Shown here: piece after piece, positions 21,886-33,400 of the stretch
Position numbering within the stretch: the stretch's first letter is position 1
How the letters are laid out: each line of letters opens with the position of its first letter
Origin: Trachelipus rathkii
Taxonomy: Eukaryota; Arthropoda; Malacostraca; Isopoda; Trachelipodidae
NCBI GenBank assembly: GCA_015478945.1
Contig: JABUQX010100304.1
Span: 1-48,496 of the forward strand
DNA length: 48,496 nucleotides
Direction: 5' to 3'
Position numbers and translations under genes: made by a program
Notes under the pieces: generated by a model
What the model saw: only the letters and a program-made list of their open reading frames with translations
Told to the model about the DNA's origin: nothing
The model's database searches: none

Positions 21886-23357
21886 CTATTTAAGATAATA
21901 ACCTTTTTAGATATCTCATTAATCTTCAGCTAGATTCTTTTACACTCGCTCCATTAGAAAAAAAACTGGCTTCTTTTACACAAACCACTGCTTCACACCA
22001 TCCTCTCAGGTAATCTGAAATCTACATGTGATTTTTCGATCGGAGTATTTCGTCAAATTCCTTCCCGTCTAGTAGCTTTTATTAACCATTGTGTCTAATC
22101 CTTCACTTCCTTCCAAAGTTTACTCTTTATTCCCCTTTGTACCTTTTAACTCCCCAAATGGTGTCTAACTTTCCCTATAATTCCCCTGCTATACCAGTTT
22201 TCCCCTTTTTTGTACCCCCTTATCTACTTAATTATTCATTGTATAAATCCATTACCTTCATGCCCCTTGTACGCAATTTATACCTTTCATATAGGTTGTC
22301 GGGTCAGTAGTATCGCGAGGACTCTTGCATCGGGTAACATTCACCGTTTCTTTGATTTCTCTCCTAACATAATGTGGTGGCTTATTGAGATGACTAGAAA
22401 TGATACAGTTTCTGAGACCACTTCATCGATAATTGTTTCTTAGAGACTCTGTCTGATCATGTATTATGACACTCTGAGCTGAAGATACATGGAATTCAAT
22501 TATATCAGCTGAACAAAGATTTCTTCTCATGCGGATGGCGTATATTAGTTGCGAATGGATGACGAAACTCTAGATTCACATTTTGCTTGTTATAATTTCA
22601 GACGGTCGGCAACAATTTACGGCACGCCGTCAGTCTCGAAGTTCAGGCTATAAGCTTCATGTTCAACTGGGCTTCGAATAACTGCTATAGTATTCTAAAG
22701 CATGTTGAGATCGATTTTATAAGTTAAATTGCTGCGCGTTCGATGCTCCTATTTTAACGATATTTCTCCTCAGTATATATATGGTGATATGTGATGATTT
22801 GTTGCTTTCGCCAATTAGAAGTCCATACGATGTTTCTTATAAGTCTCTTCTCTAAATTGTTCTTCTTTGATGCTTGCGTATAACTCTTGCCGCATAATGT
22901 TATTTTCTTGATCTTTCTGGCTCACTATAGCTACTGAATGAGTCCGAAGATCGTGTGCTCATTTTTTGAGACTAAGTAGGGAAAATACGGCAGTGGCATA
23001 CTGTATTTACAAGGTTAGATCGACAATAGATTGTGTCCAGCTAGAGAGTTACTGAGGCACGACCTGTATCATAATGGAAGCAAGCTAGCATGCTAGACCA
23101 TATTGGTGTCAATCCTCTGTCTTGCTCTACATACTAAGTACGCTGAGCAGAGAGGAAGCTACCAGACAAGCTCCGAACTCTTGAAAGAGTCAGCCTGCAC
23201 ATGCATACGCAAGGTCACGAGGTATGCGACCATAAAGACGAATGCGCTCAGTACTCACTGACTAATCACATAACTACTATAATGCTCAGTCATTGTCTAC
23301 AACACGCCTTGACACGAGAATAGCACTACTCCTAAGCGAGAGAGCCAAACCGACGAT
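21886..23357. other. Unassigned DNA upstream of a gag-pro element
   Basis: T/C-rich to about 22.3 kb with repeated CCCCTTTGTACC-like phrases (22132, 22203, 22262), then mixed sequence. This is where a 5' LTR and primer-binding site of the element at 23.36 kb would lie, but no LTR ends or tRNA-complementary site could be established. Confidence 0.35.
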
Positions 23358-24177
23358 GAGCTAGAGTCAGCGAGAATGGAATTGGCAAGCTGGCAATAAT
23401 AATCAACAACAAGCTGCAAACAATAACGATGTTAAGGCAAAGGTGCCTAAGCTTCCTTTTTTTTGCATACAACACAGATGAGATAGATTCCTATCTTGAA
23501 CGCTTCGGGAGATTTGCAGAGATAAACGGATAGGAAAGAGGAAATTGGGCATCCCACCTTAGCGCCTTATTGACCGGGAAAGCTCTAGTTGCATATTCAC
23601 GCATTCCTAAAGAAGATTCAAAAGATTACGACAAATTGAAGAATGCCCTTCTATTGTGTTACAATTTAACGGAAGATGGCTACCGAATAAAATTTAGGAG
23701 TACGCGAAAGCATATAATGATGAAAGGCCCATACAATTCATAGATAGGCTAAAGAACTACGTTATGAAGTGGACAGATCTAGCGGAGATAAATAAGGATT
23801 TTAATGATATCATCAATCTGATAGTAGCTGAGCAGTTTCTTAACACTTGCCCGAAAGAATTGGCAACATTTTTACGGGAAACGAAGGTTAATAAATTAGA
23901 TGTCATTACTCAAGAGGCGGAGAACTATCTCTTGGCCCACAACAAAAATTTGACATCAATGACTAGTAGAGAAGACCCCTCCAAGAAAGAGAAGGAAGAT
24001 GCCATCGAAAGTTTAAAATAAACCGAAAGACCCAAATACCAGTCCACTTGTTTCAAGTGTGGGAAGAAAGGGCACAAGGCATTTGATTGTAAAAATTACA
24101 GCCCCTATAGGAGAGACGACCAATACAGGAACTATAACAACAACCGTTCCAACAGCAAGTTGAAAACAGTGGGATAA
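23358..24177 (+). pseudogene. gag: Ty3/Gypsy-like gag (capsid and CCHC nucleocapsid)
   Basis: Gag forms the particle shell and binds element RNA. From 23358 the frame reads ELESARMELA and an Asn/Gln-rich linker, then KVPKLPFF and, from 23477, DEIDSYLERFGRFAEING, typical of the gag N-terminal half in this lineage. After a TAG at 23531 the same frame gives WASHLSALLTGKALVAYSRI, KDYDKLKNALLLCYNLTEDG, then, shifted, FIDRLKNYVMKWTDL and IVAEQFLNTCPKELATFLRE, the capsid C-terminal core. An in-frame TAA at 24019 precedes the zinc knuckle CFKCGKKGHKAFDC (24049-24090, perfect CX2CX4HX4C), followed by a basic Arg/Asn-rich tail and TAA at 24175. At least two stops and one frameshift break it. Protease follows in the +1 frame. 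Confidence 0.9.
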
Positions 24178-24259
24178 GGAAGTCGCCTCTGACATTACAG
24201 CGACTCATGGAAATATTAGTGCCAATAACAACAACGAGATTGCTTTAGCATGCGGCAGA

Positions 24260-24955
24260 ATGATTCCTGTCGTCAGAGTCGCATGTGTAAAGAGTGATAA
24301 TGTAAGACCTAACATCGTGAATTCAATGATGCCCGTTGTTGACGGAAAGATTAATGGTATGGCAGCGAATGTATTGAGGGACACCGGCTGTGACTCCGTC
24401 ATTGTTAAAAAGAAATATACAGGGAACGGCAAAGAACTGGAAGAGGAAACAGAAAGTTTTTGATCGACACCGTTGTGACATGCACCCGGTTTTATTAACG
24501 GCGTCGTTACGCCATATTATACAGGTCGTGTGGAAGCCATTAGCCCTGGACGATCCATATATGATTTGATAATAGGGAATATTCCCGGGGCAAGGAATGC
24601 TGAGGATCCTGCACCTAGTGAGATGGTATCGCGCGCGAGGGCAATGGATAGTTCTCTGGAGGAAGAAGACGAAGCTCTTGGTGATATGACGGTGCACCTC
24701 GACAGTCAAACGAAAGTGTCATGCGCGGGTGAATCAATGAACTCACGGTCGGAAGGAACTACACAACCCGATGTTGTATTAGAACATTCCGTTGAAATAT
24801 ACAATAAAAGGGACGAAGAAACGCTGGATATCTTACACATCGCGTGCGTAGGAGTAGTGGATTTTGAAGGGTGTGAGAAAGAAGAATTAGATTTGGAAGA
24901 GGACACGATCGTCTTAGGGAACTGCGTACCTTTGGAGAGCGTCAGTGAGTATTAA
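24260..24955 (+). pseudogene. Retrotransposon aspartic protease with acidic C-terminal extension
   Basis: The catalytic strand VLRDTGCDSVIVKK (Asp at 24380-24382) follows MMPVVDGKINGMAANV, the flap-proximal order of retroelement aspartic proteases; most have DTGA or DSGA, this one DTGC, a known variant in Gypsy-like elements. After a short broken piece (TGA at 24461 and one at 24476) the same frame continues as GVVTPYYTGRVEA and IYDLIIGNIPGAR (24563-24601), the family's closing motif. The frame is +1 to gag. It then runs on as about 115 acidic residues (SSLEEEDEALGD, EEETLDI-like, LDLEEDTIVLG) to TAA at 24953, with no similarity that I recognise. In intact elements this enzyme cleaves the polyprotein. 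Confidence 0.88.
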
Positions 24956-25042
24956 GATTGCGTCAAGAAGCATGAGGAAAAGAAGAGGGGAGACAAAAGA
25001 AGAGATTAAAAACATTGGGGAAAAACCGACAAAAAGTCGACA

Positions 25043-25606
25043 ATGTCAGAGACTGATTACTTTTCAAGAAAAGTAATAGAATTTGAGCGTCGAATTCAAG
25101 AGCTTGAAAAGTCAGAAATTCATTCGGCAGATTTAAGTCGCACTCAGGAACGACTTAGGAGACTTTATGGAGAATTTGCTTCTAATTGCGAAGAAAATTC
25201 AAACCATATTTCTGAGATAGTAAAGCTCAAGAGCAAATTACACAATCTCCAAATTGAATTAGATGAAGCCAGGAATGAAGTTATAGCAACTCGATGCGCC
25301 GCCGAAAATGTTGCCGCGGCTGAAAAACGAAAATGTGAATCAGAGTTCGTCTCCATTCAGCAGATTATGAGAGAGAAATTTATTTCAGCTGAAAATGAAG
25401 TTCAGTATCTCAGATCTGTTATAAAGAAATTAGGAAAGGAGAAACTTCATTATGAAGGCTTATATGAAAAGTTAATTGGAGACAGTGATTTGAAGAGAGA
25501 AGACTTCTTGAGTCGGAATGTTACATCTGCAATTGTTAAAATGAATTTTGGAAAGCATCAAAGTCTCAATCTGCACATCTCCGAGTTGCGAATACTAGTT
25601 CATTAA
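25043..25606 (+). CDS. Coiled-coil protein in frame with the upstream protease
   Basis: 187 codons from ATG (MSETDYFSRKVIEF). Residues about 8-150 are charged and heptad-like (RIQELEKSE, RTQERLRRLYGEF, IVKLKSKLHNLQIELDEARN, VQYLRSVIKKLGKEKLHYEG), predicting a long coiled coil. No signal peptide, membrane segment or zinc motif. It lies exactly where Ty3/Gypsy RT should begin and is in the same frame as the protease: only TAA at 24953 and TAA at 25007 separate them, with a Lys/Arg-rich linker between. After residue about 170 a one-base shift continues the protein as SAHLRVANTSSLKKLS and further (see the next entry). Function unknown; it may be an accessory ORF of the element or a host-derived insertion. 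Confidence 0.65.
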   Translation: MSETDYFSRKVIEFERRIQELEKSEIHSADLSRTQERLRRLYGEFASNCEENSNHISEIVKLKSKLHNLQIELDEARNEVIATRCAAENVAAAEKRKCESEFVSIQQIMREKFISAENEVQYLRSVIKKLGKEKLHYEGLYEKLIGDSDLKREDFLSRNVTSAIVKMNFGKHQSLNLHISELRILVH

Positions 25607-26050
25607 AAAAGCTTTCAATAAGTGATGAATCCAGTAAAGAGTCTGAAGTGATGGATACATTCCGTGAAAGATTTATAATTTGATCAGTGGACGAGCTTAA
25701 AAATGAATCGACGGAAGTATCTAAAGATAAGTCCTTAAATGAGTCAAAGGGTTAAAGAATATTTGAATCTTGGGAAAGTTAAAAAGAAATGGATTCTGAA
25801 ACACCACCTAGTTGAAAAGAGAGGTAAAAGGAAAAGAAAAGATTGCTGGAAAAAGTTGTACTAGAAGCAAAAAATAAAGCTTTAGTAGAAGGTAAAGAAA
25901 ACCACTTTGAGAAATACTCTTGACTTCGCGAAAAAACATCCACTGTTAGATTCAGATTACCGTGACGAGGATTGGGAGGTGAACGCCAGTGTTTTTGTTA
26001 AAAGAAAAGCCCAGTTTTCTTTAATGGAGGCGTTGTTGTTATTGCTATAG
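25555..26050 (+). pseudogene. Broken downstream continuation of the coiled-coil ORF
   Basis: In the frame shifted by one base relative to 25043-25606, the sequence reads SAHLRVANTSSLKKLSISDE to FRERFII, TGA at 25681, then SVDELKNESTEVSKDKSLNE and, through further TAA/TGA codons, KRLLEKVVLEAKNKALVEGK. A second one-base shift at about 25904 gives TLRNTLDFAKKHPLLDSDYR, then WEVNASVFVKRKAQFSLMEA and stop at 26048. The composition remains Lys/Glu/Ser-rich and protein-like throughout. All this extends the coiled-coil protein to roughly 330 residues. The C-terminal half is unrecognised. Confidence 0.5.
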
Positions 26051-27420
26051 GAATATGGGAGATAAAGTATGAAGCTTCACACGTCAAAGGGAATAAATTT
26101 ATGATTGAAATAAGGATTAGGTACAGTTTTATTGCAAAAAGTTGATAGGCCATATAAATGATCATATGATTGGAAGACTAGTAGAGTTCATATGTAATTT
26201 AGACGGAAATGTAATTTTTAGAACAATTTTAATTTGAAAATAAATATTTCTCATGGGAAAAAAAGACTCTCAAATTAACTCCACACTCAACATCCTAGAA
26301 ACGAAGGAAAGTCATAAATAGAATTAAAATAGTTATTACCGGGTTCCAGTCTCCGTCATATAATATAAGATGATATAAATGTTGAAGGATATTTACACAA
26401 GTAATTAGAAGTTATACATAAAATGATTAGAGTTATGTAATATTTTGACACGTAGTATATAAGACTAAAATAATAAACAATATTGCACGACGCTTACTAT
26501 TTATATTGTAAATTAGATAGATTTAATCAGTATAGTAGAAAAGTCATTGTAATGACACTTTTTTTACACTACAAACACACACGCATCTGGTTTGACTTCA
26601 TAGGATTTCGAAAGGGAATTTTGAATCAGAATAACATTTGAAAGAAAATTTAGATTACACAAAAGAGTAAAAAGAAGGTCGTCTTGAGGCAAGTAACTTC
26701 AGAGATATAGAGAGAATATTAAAGAATTAAGTATAAGGATAAAATATATTATAAAAGAAATAAAACATACATGACATAAAAGAGTAGAAAGATGATGAAC
26801 GACAGATCTATTTATGTGTCTGATGGAAAATTCAAATGAAGATAAGGTAGTCTTTGTGTTACGAGAATGTGGTAGTGTCGCGCGCGTGTTAGAGGTGCTT
26901 GAGCACAGAAGATTGTTTTCCTGTGCTTAGGGAGATTAAGGGATTCCAAAAGTTCCTTTAGCAGGACTCCATATAGACTAGCTGCAAATCCTTTTTTCAC
27001 ATGGCTACTGTGAAAAAGAATATTCTCGTTTCTTCTGCACAGTAAGCTTTTATAAATATTGGATGAAAGCTTGAATGAACTTTGGAACGCTGACTGAATT
27101 CGACCCTGTCACCTTCGATTTGCCAAGCGATAACAAAACTGTTCCCTATATTTTAGGATGTAATCTTATATTGCTGAAATGGTATAAGGCAAAGTTACCT
27201 CTTTTACTATACAAGCTTTTATTAGGTTGGGTTTTCTGAAACGCCTTCAGAACATTGCATCACCGCAGTTGCTTGCCTTAAATAACTGTATTGTACTACC
27301 ATATGAGGAGAACGCAACACGCATTTGGAGTGCATGATTCTACATATCTTGTAATTTCTCTTACACTCACTAACTCTCCCTAATTATGGCATAGCTGTCT
27401 AATAATGAATCATAAATGAA
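26051..27420. other. AT-rich flank of the gag-pro element
   Basis: No RT, RNase H or integrase motif is seen on either strand. 26812-27000 is a GC-richer patch with a 62-codon minus-strand frame (GVLLKELLESLNLPKHRK) of unknown meaning. A 3' LTR may be here but no terminal repeats could be matched to upstream sequence. Confidence 0.4.
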
Positions 27421-30400
27421 CATTTACGAAGTAATTATATAATGAAAATAATTAAAGAATATTTTAATAAAGAATAATATAAAAAAGAAATTAAATAGAA
27501 ATTAAAAGAAGCTAAAAAGTAAATAATGATAAAGAGTTATTCAAGTGAATAATTTATAATCAAGAAAATTTAATAGAAAATATTATAATAATAAAATAAT
27601 TATAAAGATAATTAAAGTAAATTAATAAGAAAATTAAATAAGAATAATTTAAAAGAAATTTAATTATAGGAATTATAGAAAAAGAATTTCAAAAGAAATA
27701 AGAAGTTTTAAATTTAATTCAGATGTAATTAAAATATAATTAAAAGACGTATTTTCAGCAAATATAAGTACAATGTCTAATCGGATTATGTTGAAAGACA
27801 ATGTGAGAATATTACACATGCATGTTTGCGCAAATAACATGCAGACATTTATTAATGAAATAGTCTACCTATTAAAGAGAAAATATATTAAACATAAGGA
27901 TATATAAAAGGATCATTATAGAGGAGTGTATATATAAGAAGAGCGATTGTATAAAGAATACATTATTACTGAGGTATTTAAACTAGAGATAACTCTTTCA
28001 GACGCATAATAGAGAAAGTTTTACATAAAGATGAATAATTTAAAAAGATTAGTATTTAATAAGAATATATAAAAAGAGATATATAATATATAAAAATTCT
28101 ATAATTGTATAAGTGTAGACTGAATATACCTATTATCGTATATTATATTTAAATATATTATATGAGAGACAAAGAAAGAGGTTATGTTTGGGAATTATCA
28201 GTAAACGTAATTGTATAAAAGATCATTATTAGATAATTTCACACTTGTAGTAGAAAATTTTATAAAAATGTTAGAGAGTTAAAAGAAATGTGAAGAGAGA
28301 TATTATAAATGCAAAATTAAGTATAAGAAATTTAATTTTTAAGAAATGAATTTGAAAAGAAATTAAAGAAATTAAAAGACAAATTAAAGAAATTAAAAGG
28401 AAAATAAAAGAAATTAAAAAGAAATTTAAAAAGAAATTAAAGAAATAACAGAATAAAGGAAAATTATAAGAGAGATTAAAAGAAATTGATGTAGAGTACA
28501 AATTTTGATATGATTGAGTAAATTATTAAGAAATTGATAAGAATGAGAAAAGAATTAAAAGAATGATCTCTATAGCCGACATTATGAGAGAGTTTAAAAA
28601 AGCATTTAGTAAATGAGAGAATTGTGTTAAAGGTAATCTGTAAATGAAATTGTATGTGATAGAGAGATTAAAAGAAACTGTATTAGTGAAAATCAGTATC
28701 AAAGAAGATAATTATTAAGAAATATATGTTTTAATATCAAGCAATCATAAGTGTAAAAATCATTGTTATATTCCCAAAGAATTTATTAAGAGAAGAGGTT
28801 ATAGGATAAACGGATATAATATAAAGTGAATATAGATTAAATTTTAAACGATTGGAATTAATGAAAAAGTATAGTACCGGTTATAGAGCTAGTGAAGGCT
28901 TACTGAAGCATTTTTTGAAAACTTTAACAGAGATATTTAAGAAAGGAAGTTAATAGAAAAGTGGTTTGAGATCAGTAAAGAATTTAAAAGGTAAGAGATT
29001 AATTAATATGGATATGATTAGATTACAATAAGAAAGGTGAGGATATGAAGAGGGATTAATTGTGAGAAGATTAAAAATAGATGTGAACAAAAAGGAGTAT
29101 TAATATTTGAAAGAGAGTTAGAAAGGAAATTAAAAGAAATTAAGAGAGGAAATAAAAGAAATAAAAAGTGAAATTAAGAGGAAGTGTAGTGAATAATATA
29201 TTCATAATAAACGAGTTAGAAAGAAAGTCTAGTACCACATCAAACTGATCTTATTTCATAATATAAAATTCAGGAGAGATTTTTCGAAACCAAATGTATA
29301 AAGTTCCAAGCAATTAATTAGAAAAGAATTATATAAAATTAGTTAATTTAGAATATTAATTATATATGTGAAAGAAAAGAGAAGAAATATAAATAACATG
29401 GAAAGAAGGCGAACGTTAAGAAGAAATAAGTGGAAAGTATAAATAACATATCACGCACACGTATCATGAAAGAAATTAAAGAAATTAAAAAATTAAAGCG
29501 AAATTTAAAAGGCTATCTTGAACACATGGGCGAAGAGAAAGTTAAAAGAAAAATATCAAGTTTTTAATGTAGAAATGAGAAAGTGGTAAGATAGAGAAAA
29601 ATGAAGAGAATTTAATGACGAATTTAAAAAGAAAATTTTAAAAGAAACAAAACTTGTATAAAGACAAAATGATGAATCTTAAAGGATAATCCCAATAGGT
29701 ACAGGAGAGGTGTGTCTAGAGAAAATTGATATAAAAGATTATTAAATATAGAATTCACAAGCATTAATGAACTTTAACAAAGAAAAATCAAATGCTAGAA
29801 TTATTTAATAGAAATCTGGATATAAAAATTATTTATACTAAATGTAATCAACTGAATAGCAAGCAAACGACAACGAAAACCTTAATTTCCATATATTAAG
29901 GAATTTAAAAACGGTTAATATTTAAAGAACATTTTAAACCAACGCAAGTAAAAGGTATTCTAAGGAGATTTGGAGGATTAGCCAAAGACAATTCAAATAC
30001 AAACAAAAATTTAGTAATTTTATTTTAAACGACATATGAATTATATATGATGGAAAACAAGTAGGACACTTAAGAAGAATCTATGAAATAATATTTTATG
30101 TATAAAAGAATTATTTATATATATAAATACTCACAAAAAGCACATATAATATAAATGAGAACTTATCTACTTATAAGGTAGAATATTATGCTATTAAGGA
30201 TTTCTTTAGACAAAATTAAAAAGAATTTAAAGAAATTAATAAAAGGATAATCAAAATAAATTAAAGGTGTTAAAATCTCAGAAGAAAGAAATTAGAAATT
30301 AAAGATAATATAAAGAAATTAAAAGTGAATATAATTAAAAAGAAGTTGTAAAGAATAGCATAAAGAGATATTATTTGTCATTAAACTTAATGAATAAGAA

Positions 30401-33400
30401 GAAAAATGTTACAATTATTTAGAAATATAAAAGTCATAATTAAATATAGAATTTAAAAGCAGAGAAAATAAAGAATATAAAAAAGAAATTATAAAAAGTA
30501 AAAAATAAATGAAATTAAAAGAAATTATTTAAAGAAATTAAATGAAAATTAAATAATAATATGAAATTATTAAATATAAATTAAAAGAATATTAAAAGGA
30601 AATTATATAAGTAATAAATAAAAAAGAAATTAATATATATAGTGAAATTTTAATAATATGAATGGTCAATAAATGTCTATTTAAACACGATACATTCATA
30701 GGGTATAATGTAATATTATATGTATAAAAAAAATAACTCCCGCTGAAGAAGTAATCATCTCAATAATGTCGCATTAGTGGATATCAAACCTGAAACCTTC
30801 GCATATACCAAAGATCAGAATGGATTAGTTAGTATATGAGAATTAAAAACAAGAAATTTCACATAACACATTGAAAGAAATAGTCTTTAATAATATATTT
30901 CCAATAACCGTGAATATTACAAGGAAATTGAAAATACATTTTCATACTCTTTAACAGATGGGTTCTCTACAAGAAATTAACGAGCATACTAGAAAGACTC
31001 TATAATCAGATAAGGACCATTAAAGAAATTGAAGAATTAAAAGAAATTAAAAGAAATTAAAGAAAATTAAAAGAAATTAAAAAGAAATTTCAAAGACAAT
31101 TATGAAATGTATCTATTCAATTAGTAGTTTAAGGTGGTTAAAGAATTTATGATGCTCAAAAGAAATTAGAAGAAAAATAAAAGCAAAACAAACAAATTTA
31201 GTCATAGATTGAAGAAAAATCTCTACAACCAAAGATTAAGAGGTTAAAAAGAAATTAAATATATAGAATTATTTGAAATCAGTCTACAACGGAGACACGT
31301 CATAAGTAAGGCACGGGTGCATAAGAAATTAAAAGCGCATAAATATTGTTAAAACCCATGTCTCTTCCATTAAAAAGTATTATATTGTAATTAAAACACA
31401 AGAAATTAAATAAGATAGATTAATATACAACATAAATAAGAAATTACTCTTAATCTTAGATAGGCCAGATGGTGACTAAGAATGCAATATGTAGTTGATA
31501 GACAAATAACGCATAAGACGTTGAAAAGAAGAATATACTCCAAGAATTAAGAAGAGAATTAGAATCAAGGTCAAATACTGATATCAAAATAGTTGATGAG
31601 GGGAAATAGTGCAGAGTAAATCAATACTCTCGCTATGAAAAGCGTGACGAAATATAAATAGAAATTTAAATGAGTTATTCAACATTTTATCAACAATTTG
31701 AGAAACATTTTGAAATTCAGCGGAAAGAAATAAAAGATATGGAAGGTCTTAAAAGAAGATTAAAAAAGAAATTTAGCAATGATGTAGTTAAATCATTTAA
31801 CTCACAGGAATAACCAGAAGAGAAGACATGAAAAAAAAGATAGCATATCCATTAATCACAAACACTTCACTAAAGAATTTGAACAAATCTGATGACATTA
31901 CGCAATCTTGTTCATTCTTTAAAATTGCCATTAAGTGATAAAATATAATAGCATATTGCAATATTTAAATGAATAATTAAAAGTAAATATATCTATCAAA
32001 ACTTTTAAAAGTATTAAAGAATTGAAAAGATTATAAATTCATCAAATGAGCAAGATTATACAACATGTATATGTCAAACGCACATCTGAATACAGAGAAT
32101 TGACGATATTAACTGAGAGAGAGTTAAAAGAAGTTATACACGTAGAAGTATTATACAAGTATATGAAAATCAAAAAGAGAATTAGTGAAAGAAATAAAAA
32201 GAATATGAAAAAGGATGATATTATTAGATAGGAGAATTCGATAAACGAAAATTATAGAGCAAAAGATATAGTGGAGAAAGTCAAATATAAAATGCACGAG
32301 CTACTATTCTAGACTAGGGACAGGATCGAAAGATATCCTTATAGCATTGGTGAAATACATTAGGAGAAATTTAAAAGAATGAGTATTTTTAGCTGAATAT
32401 GGGGGCTATTCTATAGATTCAACAAAGAAAAATTTAAAAAAAATAATATTAGAAATATCAAGAAATACATTAATAACAACAAGTTAATATGAAGAGATAT
32501 ATATTAATTATATTCACGCAATAAGACATTAAAAGTAATTAAAATATAATCTATCTTCCCATTTTACTTGTTCTATCACACTTCTTTGTCAGAACCTTTT
32601 CAAATTCTCTCTGAAAGAAAAATCAAAATCTGTATTACTCTCTTCTGATTGCTTTATTGTCCATATTTAGCGTGTATTATGACAACTTATAGTTAATCAT
32701 ACAGGAAAAACATTTATGAGAGCGAGTAGGTGAAAAACTACTATACAAGACAAATTGACCATTAAGTTACTAGCATATGTAGAGTGCCAGGCGTATAAGA
32801 CTATGTAATGAAAATGAACAATTTACAGGGATACAAATGTATAATTATAATAAAAGAAATATATAATCTAATACTTTGAACTTTTATAAATAAAAAGATA
32901 ACATATCATTATAATAATATATATTAATATATATATATATATATATTATATTATAAAAAAATATAATTATTATTAATTAGATCAAAAATAAAAGATAAAT
33001 TAAAAGTTAGAGAAAATTATAAATATATATAAGGAATATTTTATTAACTTGAAAGAATAGTTTTAATTAAAATATAAAAATAGAAATAAAAAAAAAAAAA
33101 TAAAAAATAGTAAATATAATATAATATCTACAGTTCTATATAGATACACATATTTATATGACAAATTTAGCAAGAGAGAAATTACATAAAAGAAATTAAA
33201 AAGAAATATATATCAAGTAGCCCCAAAATTTATAAAATATAAGATTTTTTTATAAAAAATTTCTAAATTAAATTTTATAAAAAAAATATATTATTGTGTA
33301 TTGGAGAAATATTAAAAGTTATGAAATATTTAATATGAAAGATACTACCATATACACTAACTCTATATAGGAGAGGAAACGCTATAAATAGAAAGAAATA

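Noticed and set aside
24013..24906. Several minus-strand frames up to 128 codons
   Set aside because: They lie antisense to recognisable gag and protease and carry no motif.
22900..27400. LTRs bounding the gag-pro-coiled-coil unit
   Set aside because: I looked for matching direct repeats and a primer-binding site on both sides and could not establish any by eye.
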